Source: CAMLJR01 sp964500675
GTDB taxonomy: Bacteria > Pseudomonadota > Gammaproteobacteria > Pseudomonadales > CAMLJR01
Assembly (NCBI GenBank): GCA_964500675.1
Contig: CAZCNY010000001.1
Coordinates: 124,001 to 188,000, forward strand
Reading direction: 5' to 3'
Length of the DNA stretch: 64,000 bases
Shown here piece after piece: positions 17,045 to 27,057 of the stretch; within the stretch, counting starts at the first letter, position 1, and every line of letters begins with the position of its first letter. The notes beneath the pieces are model-generated. The model ran no database searches, was not told where the DNA came from, and saw only the letters and a program-made list of their open reading frames with translations. The translations under genes and the position numbers were made by a program.

Positions 17045-18253
17045 ATGACTACCAACTTTAAAAACATTTGCGTCATTGGCCTCGGCTACATCGGCTTGCC
17101 CACGGCATCGCTGCTCGCCACCAAGGGCTACACGGTTCATGGCGTAGACATCTCCCAGAAAGTCGTTGACACGATCAACCAGGGAAAAATCCATATTGTC
17201 GAGCCGGATCTAGACATCCTCGTCAAATCAGCTGTCGGTAGCGGCAATCTCAAAGCAGGCTTAAAACCTGTCGAATCCGACATTTTTATTATTGCTGTAC
17301 CTACTCCGTTTAAAGAGGGGAAAAAACCTGATTTATCTTATGTCGAAAACGCAACGCGCCTGATTGCCCCCTATGTAAAGCCTGGGAATCTAGTGATACT
17401 GGAATCCACCAGCCCTGTAGGCACAACAGATGAGGTGGTCGCCGCCATACTAAAAGAGCACGGCCATAAGACAGGCGAAGAGGTTTACGTTGCACACTGC
17501 CCTGAACGCGTGTTACCAGGACGAATCCTTATAGAGCTGGTTGAAAATGATCGCGTGGTCGGCGGCATCAACGATTTGTCCACCCAAGTAACTGTAGAGT
17601 TTTATGAAACCTTTGTGCGTGGCGATGTACTTCCAACCACTGCGAAAACTGCCGAAATGGTTAAACTTACCGAAAACTCATTCCGTGATGTAAACATTGC
17701 TTTTGCGAATGAACTGTCAATGATTTGTGATAGCGAAAATATCGAGGTTTGGGAGGTCGTAGCGCTCGCAAATCGCCACCCGCGCGTCAACATTCTTAAC
17801 CCCGGACCCGGTGTGGGTGGTCACTGCATTGCAGTAGACCCTTGGTTCATTGTCCACCGCTCGCCGGAATACGCGCGCTTGATTCGCACTGCGCGCGAAG
17901 TCAACGACCATAAACCAGAATGGGTTCTGGAGCGCGTACGCAAGCAAGCCATCAAATTCAAAAAACCCATTATCGGCTGCTTGGGGCTTGCATTCAAAGC
18001 CGATGTCGACGACTTGCGCGAAAGCCCCGCAATGGACATTGTGCGTCATTTGCAAAAAGAAAATATCGGCCAACTATTAATTTGCGAGCCCAACCTGAAA
18101 TCACATTCAGAATTCAATCTAGTGAGCGTCGACGATGTCTTGAAAGAAGCCGATATCGTATTATTACTCGTCGATCACAAACCATTCCGAAAAATTACCG
18201 CGACGAATCTAAAAGAGAAAATCGTAATCGATACCCGTGGAATATTCCAATGA
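17045..18253 (+). CDS. wecC: UDP-N-acetyl-D-mannosamine dehydrogenase
   Basis: NAD-dependent two-step oxidation of UDP-ManNAc to UDP-ManNAcA. 402 residues. The N-terminal Rossmann motif is ICVIGLGYIGLPTA; the catalytic Cys lies in GPGVGGHCIAVDPWF; the C-terminal domain has GLAFKADVDDLRESPA. The His-Cys and DPWF form are typical of WecC rather than UDP-glucose dehydrogenase. TGAGG lies upstream of the ATG. Codon and base use resemble wecB, unlike the AT-rich genes that follow. Confidence 0.95.
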   Translation: MTTNFKNICVIGLGYIGLPTASLLATKGYTVHGVDISQKVVDTINQGKIHIVEPDLDILVKSAVGSGNLKAGLKPVESDIFIIAVPTPFKEGKKPDLSYVENATRLIAPYVKPGNLVILESTSPVGTTDEVVAAILKEHGHKTGEEVYVAHCPERVLPGRILIELVENDRVVGGINDLSTQVTVEFYETFVRGDVLPTTAKTAEMVKLTENSFRDVNIAFANELSMICDSENIEVWEVVALANRHPRVNILNPGPGVGGHCIAVDPWFIVHRSPEYARLIRTAREVNDHKPEWVLERVRKQAIKFKKPIIGCLGLAFKADVDDLRESPAMDIVRHLQKENIGQLLICEPNLKSHSEFNLVSVDDVLKEADIVLLLVDHKPFRKITATNLKEKIVIDTRGIFQ

Positions 18254-18286
18254 AATTATTTCAACTTTTTTACAGAAAGAGCTAGT

Positions 18287-19207
18287 ATGGATAAAAAGGC
18301 AAAAGTTAACTTGTTCGTCGTTGGAGCACCAAAATGCGGAACAACGGCGTTATGTTCGTATCTCGCGGACCACAAAGATATCTGTCTTTCTCAGGTGAAA
18401 GAACCTCACTTTTTTGCGCATGAGTTCAGGCATTTTCGCAACGTTATTAGAAATTTAGATGAGTACGAGGACCAGTTCTCTCATGCTAAAGGCACAGAAA
18501 AAATCTATATGGAGGGATCCGTTTATTATCTCTATGGCAAAAAATCGATAGAGAACGTAAAGAAATATAATAAAGATGCGAAAATTATTGTCATGTTGCG
18601 TAACCCCATTGACATGGCTCAATCAATGCACAGCCAACTTATTTGGACATACGACGAAGATGTCATTGTTTTTGAAGAAGCATGGAGATTACAGAATGAA
18701 AGGTTGCGAGGCAAAAAGCTGCCTAAGCTATGCCGAGAGCCTTTATTTTTGCAGTACGGCTCATTATGCAGCCTAGGCGACCAAGTAGAGCGGCTTTTGT
18801 ATCACTTCTCTAAAGAACAGATTCTGTTTATCGACAACGCCGACATGAACAAAAACGTCAGAGCTGTTTATAGGCAAGTGTTGGATTTTATTGGTGTAGA
18901 AGATGACGAAAGGGAAGTTTTTGGCAGAGTCAACGAAAACAAACGCCACAAAATAAAATGGTTAGCCAAATTCACTGTACGACCGCCAAAAGCTCTAGTT
19001 AAACTGTTAAAAGCATTTAAATCGGCGGCCAAAATAAAAAAGCTAGGAGTTATGGATTTTATTAGAAAATTTTCCGACGATAAAACTAAGCGAAAGCCCA
19101 TTAGTCCCGAGCTTGAGACCGAGCTACGAGAGTATTTTCGGAGTGACGTTGAGAAGCTAAGCTTACTGATCGGAAGAAATTATAGTCAAGCTTGGGGCTT
19201 TGATTAA
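18287..19207 (+). CDS. Sulfotransferase domain protein
   Basis: 306-residue cytosolic-type sulfotransferase predicted to move sulfate from PAPS to a sugar hydroxyl. The 5'-phosphosulfate-binding loop is FVVGAPKCGTTAL at residues 9-21, followed by VKEPHFFA and the 3'-phosphate-binding stretch KIIVMLRNPIDMAQSMH. This order is that of the PF00685-type fold. AAAGAG lies upstream of the ATG. Its position in a glycan locus suggests that a biosynthetic intermediate is sulfated. A second, unrelated sulfotransferase is encoded at 43.5 kb. Confidence 0.88.
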   Translation: MDKKAKVNLFVVGAPKCGTTALCSYLADHKDICLSQVKEPHFFAHEFRHFRNVIRNLDEYEDQFSHAKGTEKIYMEGSVYYLYGKKSIENVKKYNKDAKIIVMLRNPIDMAQSMHSQLIWTYDEDVIVFEEAWRLQNERLRGKKLPKLCREPLFLQYGSLCSLGDQVERLLYHFSKEQILFIDNADMNKNVRAVYRQVLDFIGVEDDEREVFGRVNENKRHKIKWLAKFTVRPPKALVKLLKAFKSAAKIKKLGVMDFIRKFSDDKTKRKPISPELETELREYFRSDVEKLSLLIGRNYSQAWGFD

Positions 19208-19462
19208 TGACCCTGATAGATCAAAAGCAACTTCGACTTGATTATGGACATGAAAAATCGTGCGTATTCGTAGCTAGCATTTCGCTTTCTGCTCTAAAAT
19301 CATCTCCAGCGCGAGCCAGGATCGGCATCTCCCGTCCTTTAATACGGCTTCACTGTGGCGAGCAAGTGCGCCTCTCTGAAAACACGCAATCGCGTGGGCT
19401 GCTCTGTCAATGGAGTCAAAAACACATACGAGCAAATTCCGGACCTCACCGAGATAAAACTC
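19208..19462. other. Gap between sulfotransferase and hydrolase-like genes
   Basis: 255 bases without a credible gene. Two short frames cross it (plus strand 19207-19473, minus strand 19274-19483). The minus frame reads smoothly (VRNLLVCVFDSIDRAAHAIA) and is less AT-rich than its surroundings, so it may be the tail of a deleted gene, but nothing supports expression. Confidence 0.4.
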
Positions 19463-21661
19463 ATGTGTATTAGGCTTTTTCAAACTAGCATACTTTTAGG
19501 TTTCCTCGTTACTTTTTACGCGAGCATTGCGTTTTGCGCTGATCTGGAGCTAATAAGCTTAACGCCAAAACCAAATTACAAACCTTACGACCAACAGGAA
19601 TATAACGCCCTTGTTGATAAGGCAACTACGACCTTTCCGATGTGGATCAGGAAAGGCAGCATTGGATGGAGCCATTACGACCGCGTAGCCATAGAAGTCA
19701 AACTCAAGGATTATGATAAGCTTAAAAATGCAAGTGTGGCAGTGATAAGATTGCATATGCCCATGGGGCTATATGCGGGGATATATTTGCCTGAGCGCAT
19801 CGACGTCTACAGTGGAGGCTCACAATCTCAATATGTCCACGTTGGGAGCATTGACGTTCAACGATCACAATATGAAGATCTCGAGAGTCACTGGATAGAA
19901 ATAAGGACTCCTTTTGCTGGCAATCAATTTGCTATAGTAATACAAAGTCCCGGACATGATATATTTTTGGATGAAATTGAAATAACTCCGGAACCATCGA
20001 ACAACGAAGTTTGGAAAGCAAAACCGAGCCCCCCCGACAAATTCAATATCGCCAACGAAGTTGGTTCAGCATCATCGAAAAATGAGAATTTAAATGCAAT
20101 TACTCAGTCTCTTGAAAAAGCAGATGATATCAACGCTGTTATTCAAGATGCCGGGCATCGTTTAGAAAGTTTCTTTCTCGCAAAAGGCGCTGCCAAAAAC
20201 CAAAATACAGCAACTGAAACCAAATTAGTTTCGTGTGATCCTTACAGAGAATATCGATCAGATACCGATTCAAAACAGAATACTTCCTCCTCCGGTCTCG
20301 AGGAGATAAGTTTAAATCTTCCTCAGGGCGTGTTTTGCGTAGCTTTTTTTCCGAAACAAGGCGTAACCGATAGGCTAAGTATCACTTCGAATACCTTCAC
20401 GCCAAAAAATTTCGTCACATATAAATTAAAAGATGTTGTTGCCGCAAATGGCGAAATGGTGTCGGATGCTGCGGTACCGATTGATAATTGGAGCGATCTA
20501 GAAGTTAGTAATGATCAAGCTAATTTCTTCTTGTTTAAATATGACGCGTCAAATGACGGGGGGATTCTTCACTTTCAATACGGAGCCTGGTCTAAAAGTG
20601 TCGTAATTTCGCGCCCATCGAAAATCTTACCTCTGAATTATATAAAGCCTACCATCGTGGTGTGGAGCTACTCTCAGGACAAACCCATATGGAATAACAA
20701 AGATGCTGCCTTAACTACCTTACTGGATGGAGGTGTGAATCTATTCAACATTCACTATGTAAATACCCCGCTGATGGAGTATTCTCAAAGAAAAGACCCT
20801 ATGGCTCTTTTTAGATTTCGCCAGGACGTGGAGATGTTTAAGAACCATGGCAAGCTATTAATCGAACCTGAAGTATATAATTATTATGTAAAACTCGAAG
20901 ATAACGAAGCCGTCCGGTTTAATAAACTGCAATTGAAACAAGCCTATTTTAATTGGCTAGATGACGTCGTTTCGGAATTGAAAAAAGAAAATGTCGGGTA
21001 CAATAATTGGGCACTTTATTTAATCGATGAAGTGAATGCAAAAAAAGTCGCAGCGTTTTCTGAGCTTGCATCATGGACGCGCGAACATAATAGTAAAATT
21101 AATTTATATATAAACCCCAGCGCAACAAAACAGGATTATTCGGCGTTGGCACAGGCTTTACCAGACTACCTCGGTAAAATTGAGATTTGGCAGCCTCGCT
21201 TAGAGTTTGCCGAAACTTACCCGACATTGTTCTCAAAAATGGGAGTCGATCGCTGGACTTATCACAATCCACCCTATCCAGCAAAGGCAGCAGATCCCTT
21301 ACTAGAGTACAGACTGCCTGCGATTCGAGCCTGGGTGATCGGATCGAAAGGCATTGGCGTCTGGTCGTTTGATGACAGCAAAGGAAGTTCAAGCTGGAAT
21401 GATTTTGACGGCACAGCAGCCGATTACAGCATGGTATACGAATACGGCAACACCGTCATACCTAGTAGAAGATGGCTAGCCTTTGAGGCTGGCGCATTTG
21501 ATATGTCCCTACTCATGACACTGGAGCATCAGGGGTGTGCTAGAAGCTCAATGACGCAACGTATTTCCGACCTTCTTTCAAACAAGACGATCGACAGCGA
21601 CTTAATCGACGAAACGCTGGCAGCAATCATAAAAGACTGCCGCATTTATATGTCAAGGTGA
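19463..21661 (+). CDS. Secreted glycoside-hydrolase-like protein of unknown function
   Basis: 732-residue protein with a signal peptide (MCIRLFQTSILLGFLV... to about residue 24, FCA-DLEL). The N-terminal half is beta-rich (about 30-400), including a galactose-binding-like segment. The C-terminal half (about 400-700) looks like a TIM barrel: LNYIKPTIVVWSY, LLIEPEVYNYY, NNWALYLIDEVNAK, KINLYINPSA, and IGVWSFDDSKG. The Glu in YLIDEVN and in IEPEVYN are candidate acid/base residues. The ATG at 19463 was chosen for the signal peptide; the open frame extends 36 codons further without sense. It could trim or release the polymer; no specific family is claimed. Confidence 0.6.
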   Translation: MCIRLFQTSILLGFLVTFYASIAFCADLELISLTPKPNYKPYDQQEYNALVDKATTTFPMWIRKGSIGWSHYDRVAIEVKLKDYDKLKNASVAVIRLHMPMGLYAGIYLPERIDVYSGGSQSQYVHVGSIDVQRSQYEDLESHWIEIRTPFAGNQFAIVIQSPGHDIFLDEIEITPEPSNNEVWKAKPSPPDKFNIANEVGSASSKNENLNAITQSLEKADDINAVIQDAGHRLESFFLAKGAAKNQNTATETKLVSCDPYREYRSDTDSKQNTSSSGLEEISLNLPQGVFCVAFFPKQGVTDRLSITSNTFTPKNFVTYKLKDVVAANGEMVSDAAVPIDNWSDLEVSNDQANFFLFKYDASNDGGILHFQYGAWSKSVVISRPSKILPLNYIKPTIVVWSYSQDKPIWNNKDAALTTLLDGGVNLFNIHYVNTPLMEYSQRKDPMALFRFRQDVEMFKNHGKLLIEPEVYNYYVKLEDNEAVRFNKLQLKQAYFNWLDDVVSELKKENVGYNNWALYLIDEVNAKKVAAFSELASWTREHNSKINLYINPSATKQDYSALAQALPDYLGKIEIWQPRLEFAETYPTLFSKMGVDRWTYHNPPYPAKAADPLLEYRLPAIRAWVIGSKGIGVWSFDDSKGSSSWNDFDGTAADYSMVYEYGNTVIPSRRWLAFEAGAFDMSLLMTLEHQGCARSSMTQRISDLLSNKTIDSDLIDETLAAIIKDCRIYMSR

Positions 21662-21664
21662 GCC

Positions 21665-22978
21665 TTGAAGTCCGAAGAATTTACAAAAAAAATATTTGGT
21701 GGAGCCATTTTATCGATAGTCATTAAAGCTATTGGCGCTCTTCTCGCGTATGCCGTTCAGGTCTATTTGGCGAGAATATTGGGCGTACTAAACTACGGTA
21801 CTTTCAACACAGGCATGGCAATTGTTGGGTTTGTTCTGGTGGCTTCTGTGGCCGGTTTCGATACATCGTCCCTGAAATATATTGCGCGATATCGGGTGAA
21901 AAACCAAATCACCGCAAGAAATAATTACATCAATGTATCATTTTGTTATTGCCTCGCCTTTTCCCTCTTATCGGCAACATTGATATATTTGCTTCACCCG
22001 CTATTTAATGCATATCTGGGCTTGAGCAGAGGTATTGTTACGGCAATCGCGCTCATGATTCCCCTTGAATCGCTTCTCCAGTTATTTTCTTCCTATTTTC
22101 AGGGAACTGGACATGTGTTGCTGGCACAAGGCCCTGTTGCTCTGTTCAGACCCTTACTCATATTGATAGGTATTTTTCTTACCTCCCACCTTAGTGCCGC
22201 ACCGAATGTTATCCAAGCGATCGCTATCATTACAATGACTTTGCTATCCATGTGCATTTTCTATCTATTTATGATGAGGCGCATTTTAGTTGTGCCTTGT
22301 ATAAAAAGGCGCTTTTGGATTTTCAGATCCAGTAAGGTATGGTTAAAGAGCTCGCTGGCATTCGCAGCTATTGGCGCGTTTAACATTATTCTCAACCAAC
22401 TTGATATTCTCATGATTGCGGGCATGGTGAGCAACGCCGCTACCGGGCTTTACGCTGCGGCTGTCAAAGTTTCAAATCTCGTCATTTTTGTTTTAACAGC
22501 AGTCAATGTAGTAATTTCCCCGATTATTTCCGAACTTTATGCAAAGAGAGACTTTGATCGCCTAGCAAAAATATTAGCCGTTTCCGCCCGTCTAACAACC
22601 TTGGGGGCCACAACAGTTGTTGTTGGCCTGCTGTTTTTGTCGAACGATATATTAGGCATGTTTGGAGAGTATTTTCGATCCGCCCACGAGACGCTCGCCA
22701 TTTTATTGATAGCGCAAGTGATTAATACGGCCGCTGGATCTGTGGGATTTCTGATGAACATGTGCGGCTATCAGAACTACTCAATTCGAGCCCTGGGTTT
22801 AAGCGCCACAATAAATATCATCGCCAATTGCGTGTTAATACCAAAATACGGAATAAATGGCGCCGCCTATGCAACCATAACATCGACAGTGATTTGGAAT
22901 CTCTATCTAGTGATTTACGCGCATAAATTGGTTGGAATAGATACCACCTGCTTCTCACGAGGGAGGTATCTTAAATAG
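21665..22978 (+). CDS. Polysaccharide flippase, Wzx family
   Basis: 437-residue membrane protein with about 12 hydrophobic segments and the MATE/MOP-type N-terminus (GGAILSIVIKAIGALLAYAV, YLARILGVLNYGTFNTG). It would move the undecaprenyl-linked repeat unit across the inner membrane. The start is TTG at 21665, supported by AAGGTGAG six bases upstream and the stop of the previous gene three bases before. Strongly hydrophobic, AT-rich. Confidence 0.88.
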   Translation: MKSEEFTKKIFGGAILSIVIKAIGALLAYAVQVYLARILGVLNYGTFNTGMAIVGFVLVASVAGFDTSSLKYIARYRVKNQITARNNYINVSFCYCLAFSLLSATLIYLLHPLFNAYLGLSRGIVTAIALMIPLESLLQLFSSYFQGTGHVLLAQGPVALFRPLLILIGIFLTSHLSAAPNVIQAIAIITMTLLSMCIFYLFMMRRILVVPCIKRRFWIFRSSKVWLKSSLAFAAIGAFNIILNQLDILMIAGMVSNAATGLYAAAVKVSNLVIFVLTAVNVVISPIISELYAKRDFDRLAKILAVSARLTTLGATTVVVGLLFLSNDILGMFGEYFRSAHETLAILLIAQVINTAAGSVGFLMNMCGYQNYSIRALGLSATINIIANCVLIPKYGINGAAYATITSTVIWNLYLVIYAHKLVGIDTTCFSRGRYLK

Positions 22979-23440
22979 GTCATGAAATCATCCACAACAA
23001 GTCTCAACTGGGATCGTTACGAAACCATTTGCCTTAAAAAGCTCAAACTTACACTAACTCAAATCTGTCCAAATGAAGAAATAATTTTTGTATATATTGA
23101 ATCTATATATATCCGATACAGATGGAAAATACTGGCTCTCCGGCTTGATATACGCCCTGCTTCCATCGAATATCGGCTGCCCCCTAGTGGAGATGAACTT
23201 GCAGTACACCGCTCCAGATCAATGCCCGCTAAGGAATTCACCTATCATCCTCACTCGAAAGCAGATTCAGCATCAATGCCACAAACATTGTTTATTTCAC
23301 CTGGGAGCTGGTCAGCTCAATATGGGTAGTCGCTTTTATTGTAATTGCCGAGATATCATTATGGTGCTTACCACGTACGAAAAAATGGGGTTCAACACAA
23401 CCTGCCAACCTCTGCTACCACCAGTTCTGCGAGAAAGCTA
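22979..23440. other. Degenerate region between flippase and polymerase genes
   Basis: No intact gene that I recognise. Three overlapping frames are open in parts (22982-23329, 23088-23441, and a start-less frame 23233-23499). The last encodes one convincing membrane segment (YFTWELVSSIWVVAFIVI) followed by a Cys/His-containing tail, and the frame breaks near 23230. This looks like the eroded 3' half of a membrane-protein gene, or non-coding sequence with chance frames. The first frame (115 codons) has no family resemblance. Confidence 0.4.
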
Positions 23441-24685
23441 ATGCACATGGAACCCCCTTTCCACGCCAACGCATCAAAAGTTCAATATTCAACTACTAAG
23501 GAGCGGCAACGCTCAGCCACGTACTGGCAATTTCTATTCGCATGGCAAATGTTAGATGCATTGTTCATGTACTTATCACAACCATTCTTTTTCTTTCCAA
23601 TTAATGCCCTTATGCCGCTTTTGGTGATTATTGGGCTAGCTACCACAAAAATACAAAAGCCCATAATCAAGCCGACGCCTTTGGTGTTGCTCGTCATATT
23701 TTCAGTAGGTTACATGCTTGGAGCAATCGACGATGCAAATAAGCCTTATGATGTCTTCAAACAAACTATAACCTTAACTTGCGCTTTTATTGTTGGGTAT
23801 CAGGCCATCATTAACCAGCGAAATCTCCGCTTGCTTTACACCCTCTTTTTATCGGTCGGCCTCGCATACGGTATTATTTGTACCCTCGCAATACTCGGTT
23901 TAAGTAATACGTATCTACCAGTAATCTACGATACAGGCTACGACACCGACGGAACACTTATCGAGCGCGCACGGATAATGACCAATGAAAACTATCAAAT
24001 TTTCTATTTGTTTATGATAGCACTCTGCTTTTCTGTCAAACAATCAAACTTTAAATCAATTTTAACGATTATTGGACTAGCGGTCGCCACATTTACAATG
24101 ATCAAGCTTCAAACCCGAAGCGGCATCATTTTACTTTTAATGACAGCCTTCGGTGGCATTCTATTACGAATGTGGTATAGAGAAAAAGGTGCTCTCCAAA
24201 GCCTTGCTATATCGGCAGCCATCGGCTTAAGCCTGTTACTCTTTAAATTGCATGCACTGCAGGAAACAGCTAGTGGCTTAGTCCATCGTTTTACTGACAG
24301 CGGCTACGGGACTTTTTGGGGGCGAATTGAATCGTTCACTTACTTATTTACAATGATTTATGATCCATATTACTGGTATCCTAGGGGAGAGCATATATAT
24401 ATGGCCGCCCACAATGGTACAGAAGCGCACAACTCCTTGACTATGGCTTTTTTAAATGCGGGCATATTAGGATTGATAGCATGGATATTATTAATCATCT
24501 GGCCGACATGCAAAGGTATTACAAAAATAATCAAGCGTAAGGTTACTCAGGAGCATGCTGGCATAATCATTGGGAGTACTATCAGCTTTATTGCCGCCTT
24601 CTCGTTACCCGCTGCACAATATGAACAAGTTTGGCTCTGGGCCGGAGCTTGCACCGCGGCCTTGCTCAACAGACGACCTATTTAA
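23441..24685 (+). CDS. O-antigen ligase/polymerase (Wzy-like) family protein
   Basis: 414-residue inner-membrane protein with about 11 membrane segments and the large loop of the Wzy_C type. TRSGIILLLMTAFGG and EAHNSLTMAFLNAGILG are the typical blocks; the His in EAHNS belongs to the conserved loop end. It would polymerise the repeat units on the periplasmic side. The ATG at 23441 was chosen because the preceding open frame is not hydrophobic; ATG 23447 is an equal alternative. Its end overlaps the open frame of the next gene slightly, but the next credible start is 23 bases downstream. Confidence 0.85.
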   Translation: MHMEPPFHANASKVQYSTTKERQRSATYWQFLFAWQMLDALFMYLSQPFFFFPINALMPLLVIIGLATTKIQKPIIKPTPLVLLVIFSVGYMLGAIDDANKPYDVFKQTITLTCAFIVGYQAIINQRNLRLLYTLFLSVGLAYGIICTLAILGLSNTYLPVIYDTGYDTDGTLIERARIMTNENYQIFYLFMIALCFSVKQSNFKSILTIIGLAVATFTMIKLQTRSGIILLLMTAFGGILLRMWYREKGALQSLAISAAIGLSLLLFKLHALQETASGLVHRFTDSGYGTFWGRIESFTYLFTMIYDPYYWYPRGEHIYMAAHNGTEAHNSLTMAFLNAGILGLIAWILLIIWPTCKGITKIIKRKVTQEHAGIIIGSTISFIAAFSLPAAQYEQVWLWAGACTAALLNRRPI

Positions 24686-24707
24686 AGTCAATCCAAGAAC
24701 CATCATA

Positions 24708-25916
24708 ATGAAACAAAAAATACTTATTGGCTCATCAAGCGCTCCCGATAGTGGCGCGGGTATTTGCACCTATGTTAATCAACTTGTGGGAGAACTCCTA
24801 CAGCGCGATTATGATATTGTATATCTTGCTCCCCCAAAAAAATTCAACGCACCGTTACCGTGGCCCATTCAGCATATTGAAATGGGGCAGGAATATGATC
24901 CTTTAAAGGCACTAAAAACTCTATATACGCTATTTCAGAACGAGAAGTTTTTATTAGTAGTAAACAATGACCATCCGTATCTACAAGCTGCCGCCCCCCT
25001 TTGCAATACTGTTTTTGTCGCAATTGGTCATATGTCTTTTACCAGCGTCGCCAAATTAGCTTGCTTTAACCCGGAATGGGTTGACCACATCGTCGCTATT
25101 TCTCAAGACATGAAGCGTGTTTTTTTAAAAGAGCAGGGAATGAAAACCTCTCAGGTTCCCCTCATTTACAACGGGATCGCAGATCCACACTGCGCACGAC
25201 TTCCCCCGAAAACTTATGATAGAAAGCTACAGCTGATTTATGCTGGTGGTTACCACCCAAACAAAGGGGGTAATCTGATGCTTAAGGCTCTTCAAGACTC
25301 ACGTTGGCCGGCACTCCAGTGTCACTTGAAATGGTTCGGCCATATGAACAATCGCTCGCGCTCGATTCTCGAACGAGTAAATAACGTTGTCGTCTACGGG
25401 CGCACTGAACGCGAAACTTTTCTCGCACATCTAAAAGAGTCCGATATCTTCTTAATGCCTTCTTATCAGGAAGGTTGTCCAATGAGCATGTTAGAAGCAA
25501 TGAGTTATGGCGTTGTTCCTATTGTTAGCAATGGAATTGGCGCGATGCAGCGCATAATCATTGACTCACAAGAGGGATATATCTGTCGGCTGAAGCGCTG
25601 GCCCGACGATATGTTCGAAGTACTCTCATATCTGCAATGCAATCTTAATCGCTTACAAAAAATAAGAGAGCGCACATATCAGCGCCTACTAAGTGATTTT
25701 CTAATTACACAGGTTGTAGATAACATCATCGATCTTGCTGGGACTCCAACGGTCAATAGATCACGACCAGCCCATCAGATTCAAGTTCTAAAATGGCATC
25801 GACCTATTTCAAACAACAATAAAGCACCTATAATAAATAGAATATTTATAAAGTTTGGTTACTTAGAAAAGTCTAAGAGCTTAAGGTCGAGTTTATTTCA
25901 TGAACAAAAAAACTAA
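24708..25916 (+). CDS. Glycosyltransferase family 4 protein
   Basis: 402-residue GT-B enzyme adding a sugar to the lipid-linked repeat on the cytosolic side. N-terminal domain KILIGSSSAPDSGAGICTYV; C-terminal nucleotide-sugar domain has LIYAGGYHPNKGGN, then DIFLMPSYQEGCPMSMLEAMSYG, in which the EGCPMSMLEAM block carries the conserved E-x7-E. The ATG at 24708 is the start just before MKQKIL; the frame is open further upstream through the polymerase gene. Overlaps the following glycosyltransferase by 17 bases. Donor and acceptor unknown. Confidence 0.88.
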   Translation: MKQKILIGSSSAPDSGAGICTYVNQLVGELLQRDYDIVYLAPPKKFNAPLPWPIQHIEMGQEYDPLKALKTLYTLFQNEKFLLVVNNDHPYLQAAAPLCNTVFVAIGHMSFTSVAKLACFNPEWVDHIVAISQDMKRVFLKEQGMKTSQVPLIYNGIADPHCARLPPKTYDRKLQLIYAGGYHPNKGGNLMLKALQDSRWPALQCHLKWFGHMNNRSRSILERVNNVVVYGRTERETFLAHLKESDIFLMPSYQEGCPMSMLEAMSYGVVPIVSNGIGAMQRIIIDSQEGYICRLKRWPDDMFEVLSYLQCNLNRLQKIRERTYQRLLSDFLITQVVDNIIDLAGTPTVNRSRPAHQIQVLKWHRPISNNNKAPIINRIFIKFGYLEKSKSLRSSLFHEQKN

Positions 25917-27057
25917 AGTAGTTATTCTGTATCGCGTGCTGTCGCATTACAGAGTGCCTATTCTTGAAAAATTGAATGATTTTCCTGATATCGAATTGAC
26001 TATCGTTCATGGCTGCGATTTTCCAGGCACCAAAGTTGTAAACTCCAAAGCTGTACACCGATTTACCTCGGTAGAACTTCGTTCGTTACCTATTCGCTTG
26101 AAGACTTCGAATGGTTTAGCCGTAGCGCCTTTCAGCCCCGGCTTACTCGCCGCATTATTAAAGCTCAAACCAGATGTAATCGTTTGCGAGGGAGCATCCA
26201 ATCTGCCGAATAATATTCTCACCTACATTTACGCCAAACTATTTGGTGCAAAGCTCGTGCAATGGGGGCTAGGCGAAATCAAAGGCTGGAAAAAATCTCG
26301 ACTACGGCGAATGTTGGACTGGCTCATCGAGGCCATGGAGCGCAGCACTGATGCCTGTATCGCATACAGTTCGCGTGGGTATGCCTACTATGAAAAAATA
26401 GGTGTTCCCTCGGACCATATTTTTATCGCGGTCAATGTTGTCGATACGGATCGCGTTGTGCAGCTTTCCTCTCAACTGGATATGAAGCAAATCCATCGGG
26501 ACGCGCATCGCGATATCAACTTTGTCGTGTTATTTGTGGGCGCCTTGAATAAAGAAAAACAAGTTGACATGCTTATCAAAGCCTTTCAAACATTTTGTCG
26601 TGCCACGCGAGCAAATGCAAAATTGTTTATTGTCGGCGATGGCGATGACCGAAAACGCCTCGAGACGATAGCAACAGCGGATCCATCCGCACGCATAGAA
26701 TTTGCCGGACATGTCGTCGATGGCGTTGGCCGTTACTTTGCGATGGCCGACATTTTTGTTTTGCCCGGCCTCGGCGGCCTAGCAGTATCGGAAGCCATGG
26801 CATACGGTGTGCCCGTCATTGCCGGCATAGGTGATGGCTGTGAAGTCGATTTACTGGAAGACGGCGGAGGTATTCTTGACGAAACACTGAGTGAAACTTC
26901 ATTAACGGATCATCTAACCGCTCTTTATAAAAATCCTGATTTGATCACAAGCATGAAAGCTGCCGCAAAGAAGACCATTTCACAAAAATACAACGTAACG
27001 ACTTACGTAGACGGCATTATGAAGGCCATTAAAAAATCACAAACATTCGATGTATGA
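25900..27057 (+). CDS. Glycosyltransferase family 4 protein
   Basis: 385-residue GT-B enzyme. The N-terminal domain begins KVVILYRVLSHYRVPILEKL, the form seen in transferases acting on undecaprenyl-linked acceptors. The C-terminal domain has VVLFVGALNKEKQVDMLIKA and DIFVLPGLGGLAVSEAMAYGVPV with the conserved E-A-M-A-x-G. It overlaps the preceding transferase by 17 bases and its stop overlaps the next small frame as ATGA, so the three are likely translated from one message. Specificity cannot be assigned. Confidence 0.88.
   Translation: MNKKTKVVILYRVLSHYRVPILEKLNDFPDIELTIVHGCDFPGTKVVNSKAVHRFTSVELRSLPIRLKTSNGLAVAPFSPGLLAALLKLKPDVIVCEGASNLPNNILTYIYAKLFGAKLVQWGLGEIKGWKKSRLRRMLDWLIEAMERSTDACIAYSSRGYAYYEKIGVPSDHIFIAVNVVDTDRVVQLSSQLDMKQIHRDAHRDINFVVLFVGALNKEKQVDMLIKAFQTFCRATRANAKLFIVGDGDDRKRLETIATADPSARIEFAGHVVDGVGRYFAMADIFVLPGLGGLAVSEAMAYGVPVIAGIGDGCEVDLLEDGGGILDETLSETSLTDHLTALYKNPDLITSMKAAAKKTISQKYNVTTYVDGIMKAIKKSQTFDV

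Noticed and set aside
19207..19473. 88-codon frame overlapping the sulfotransferase stop
   Set aside because: No homology signs, no SD; the next gene's signal peptide start is inside it.
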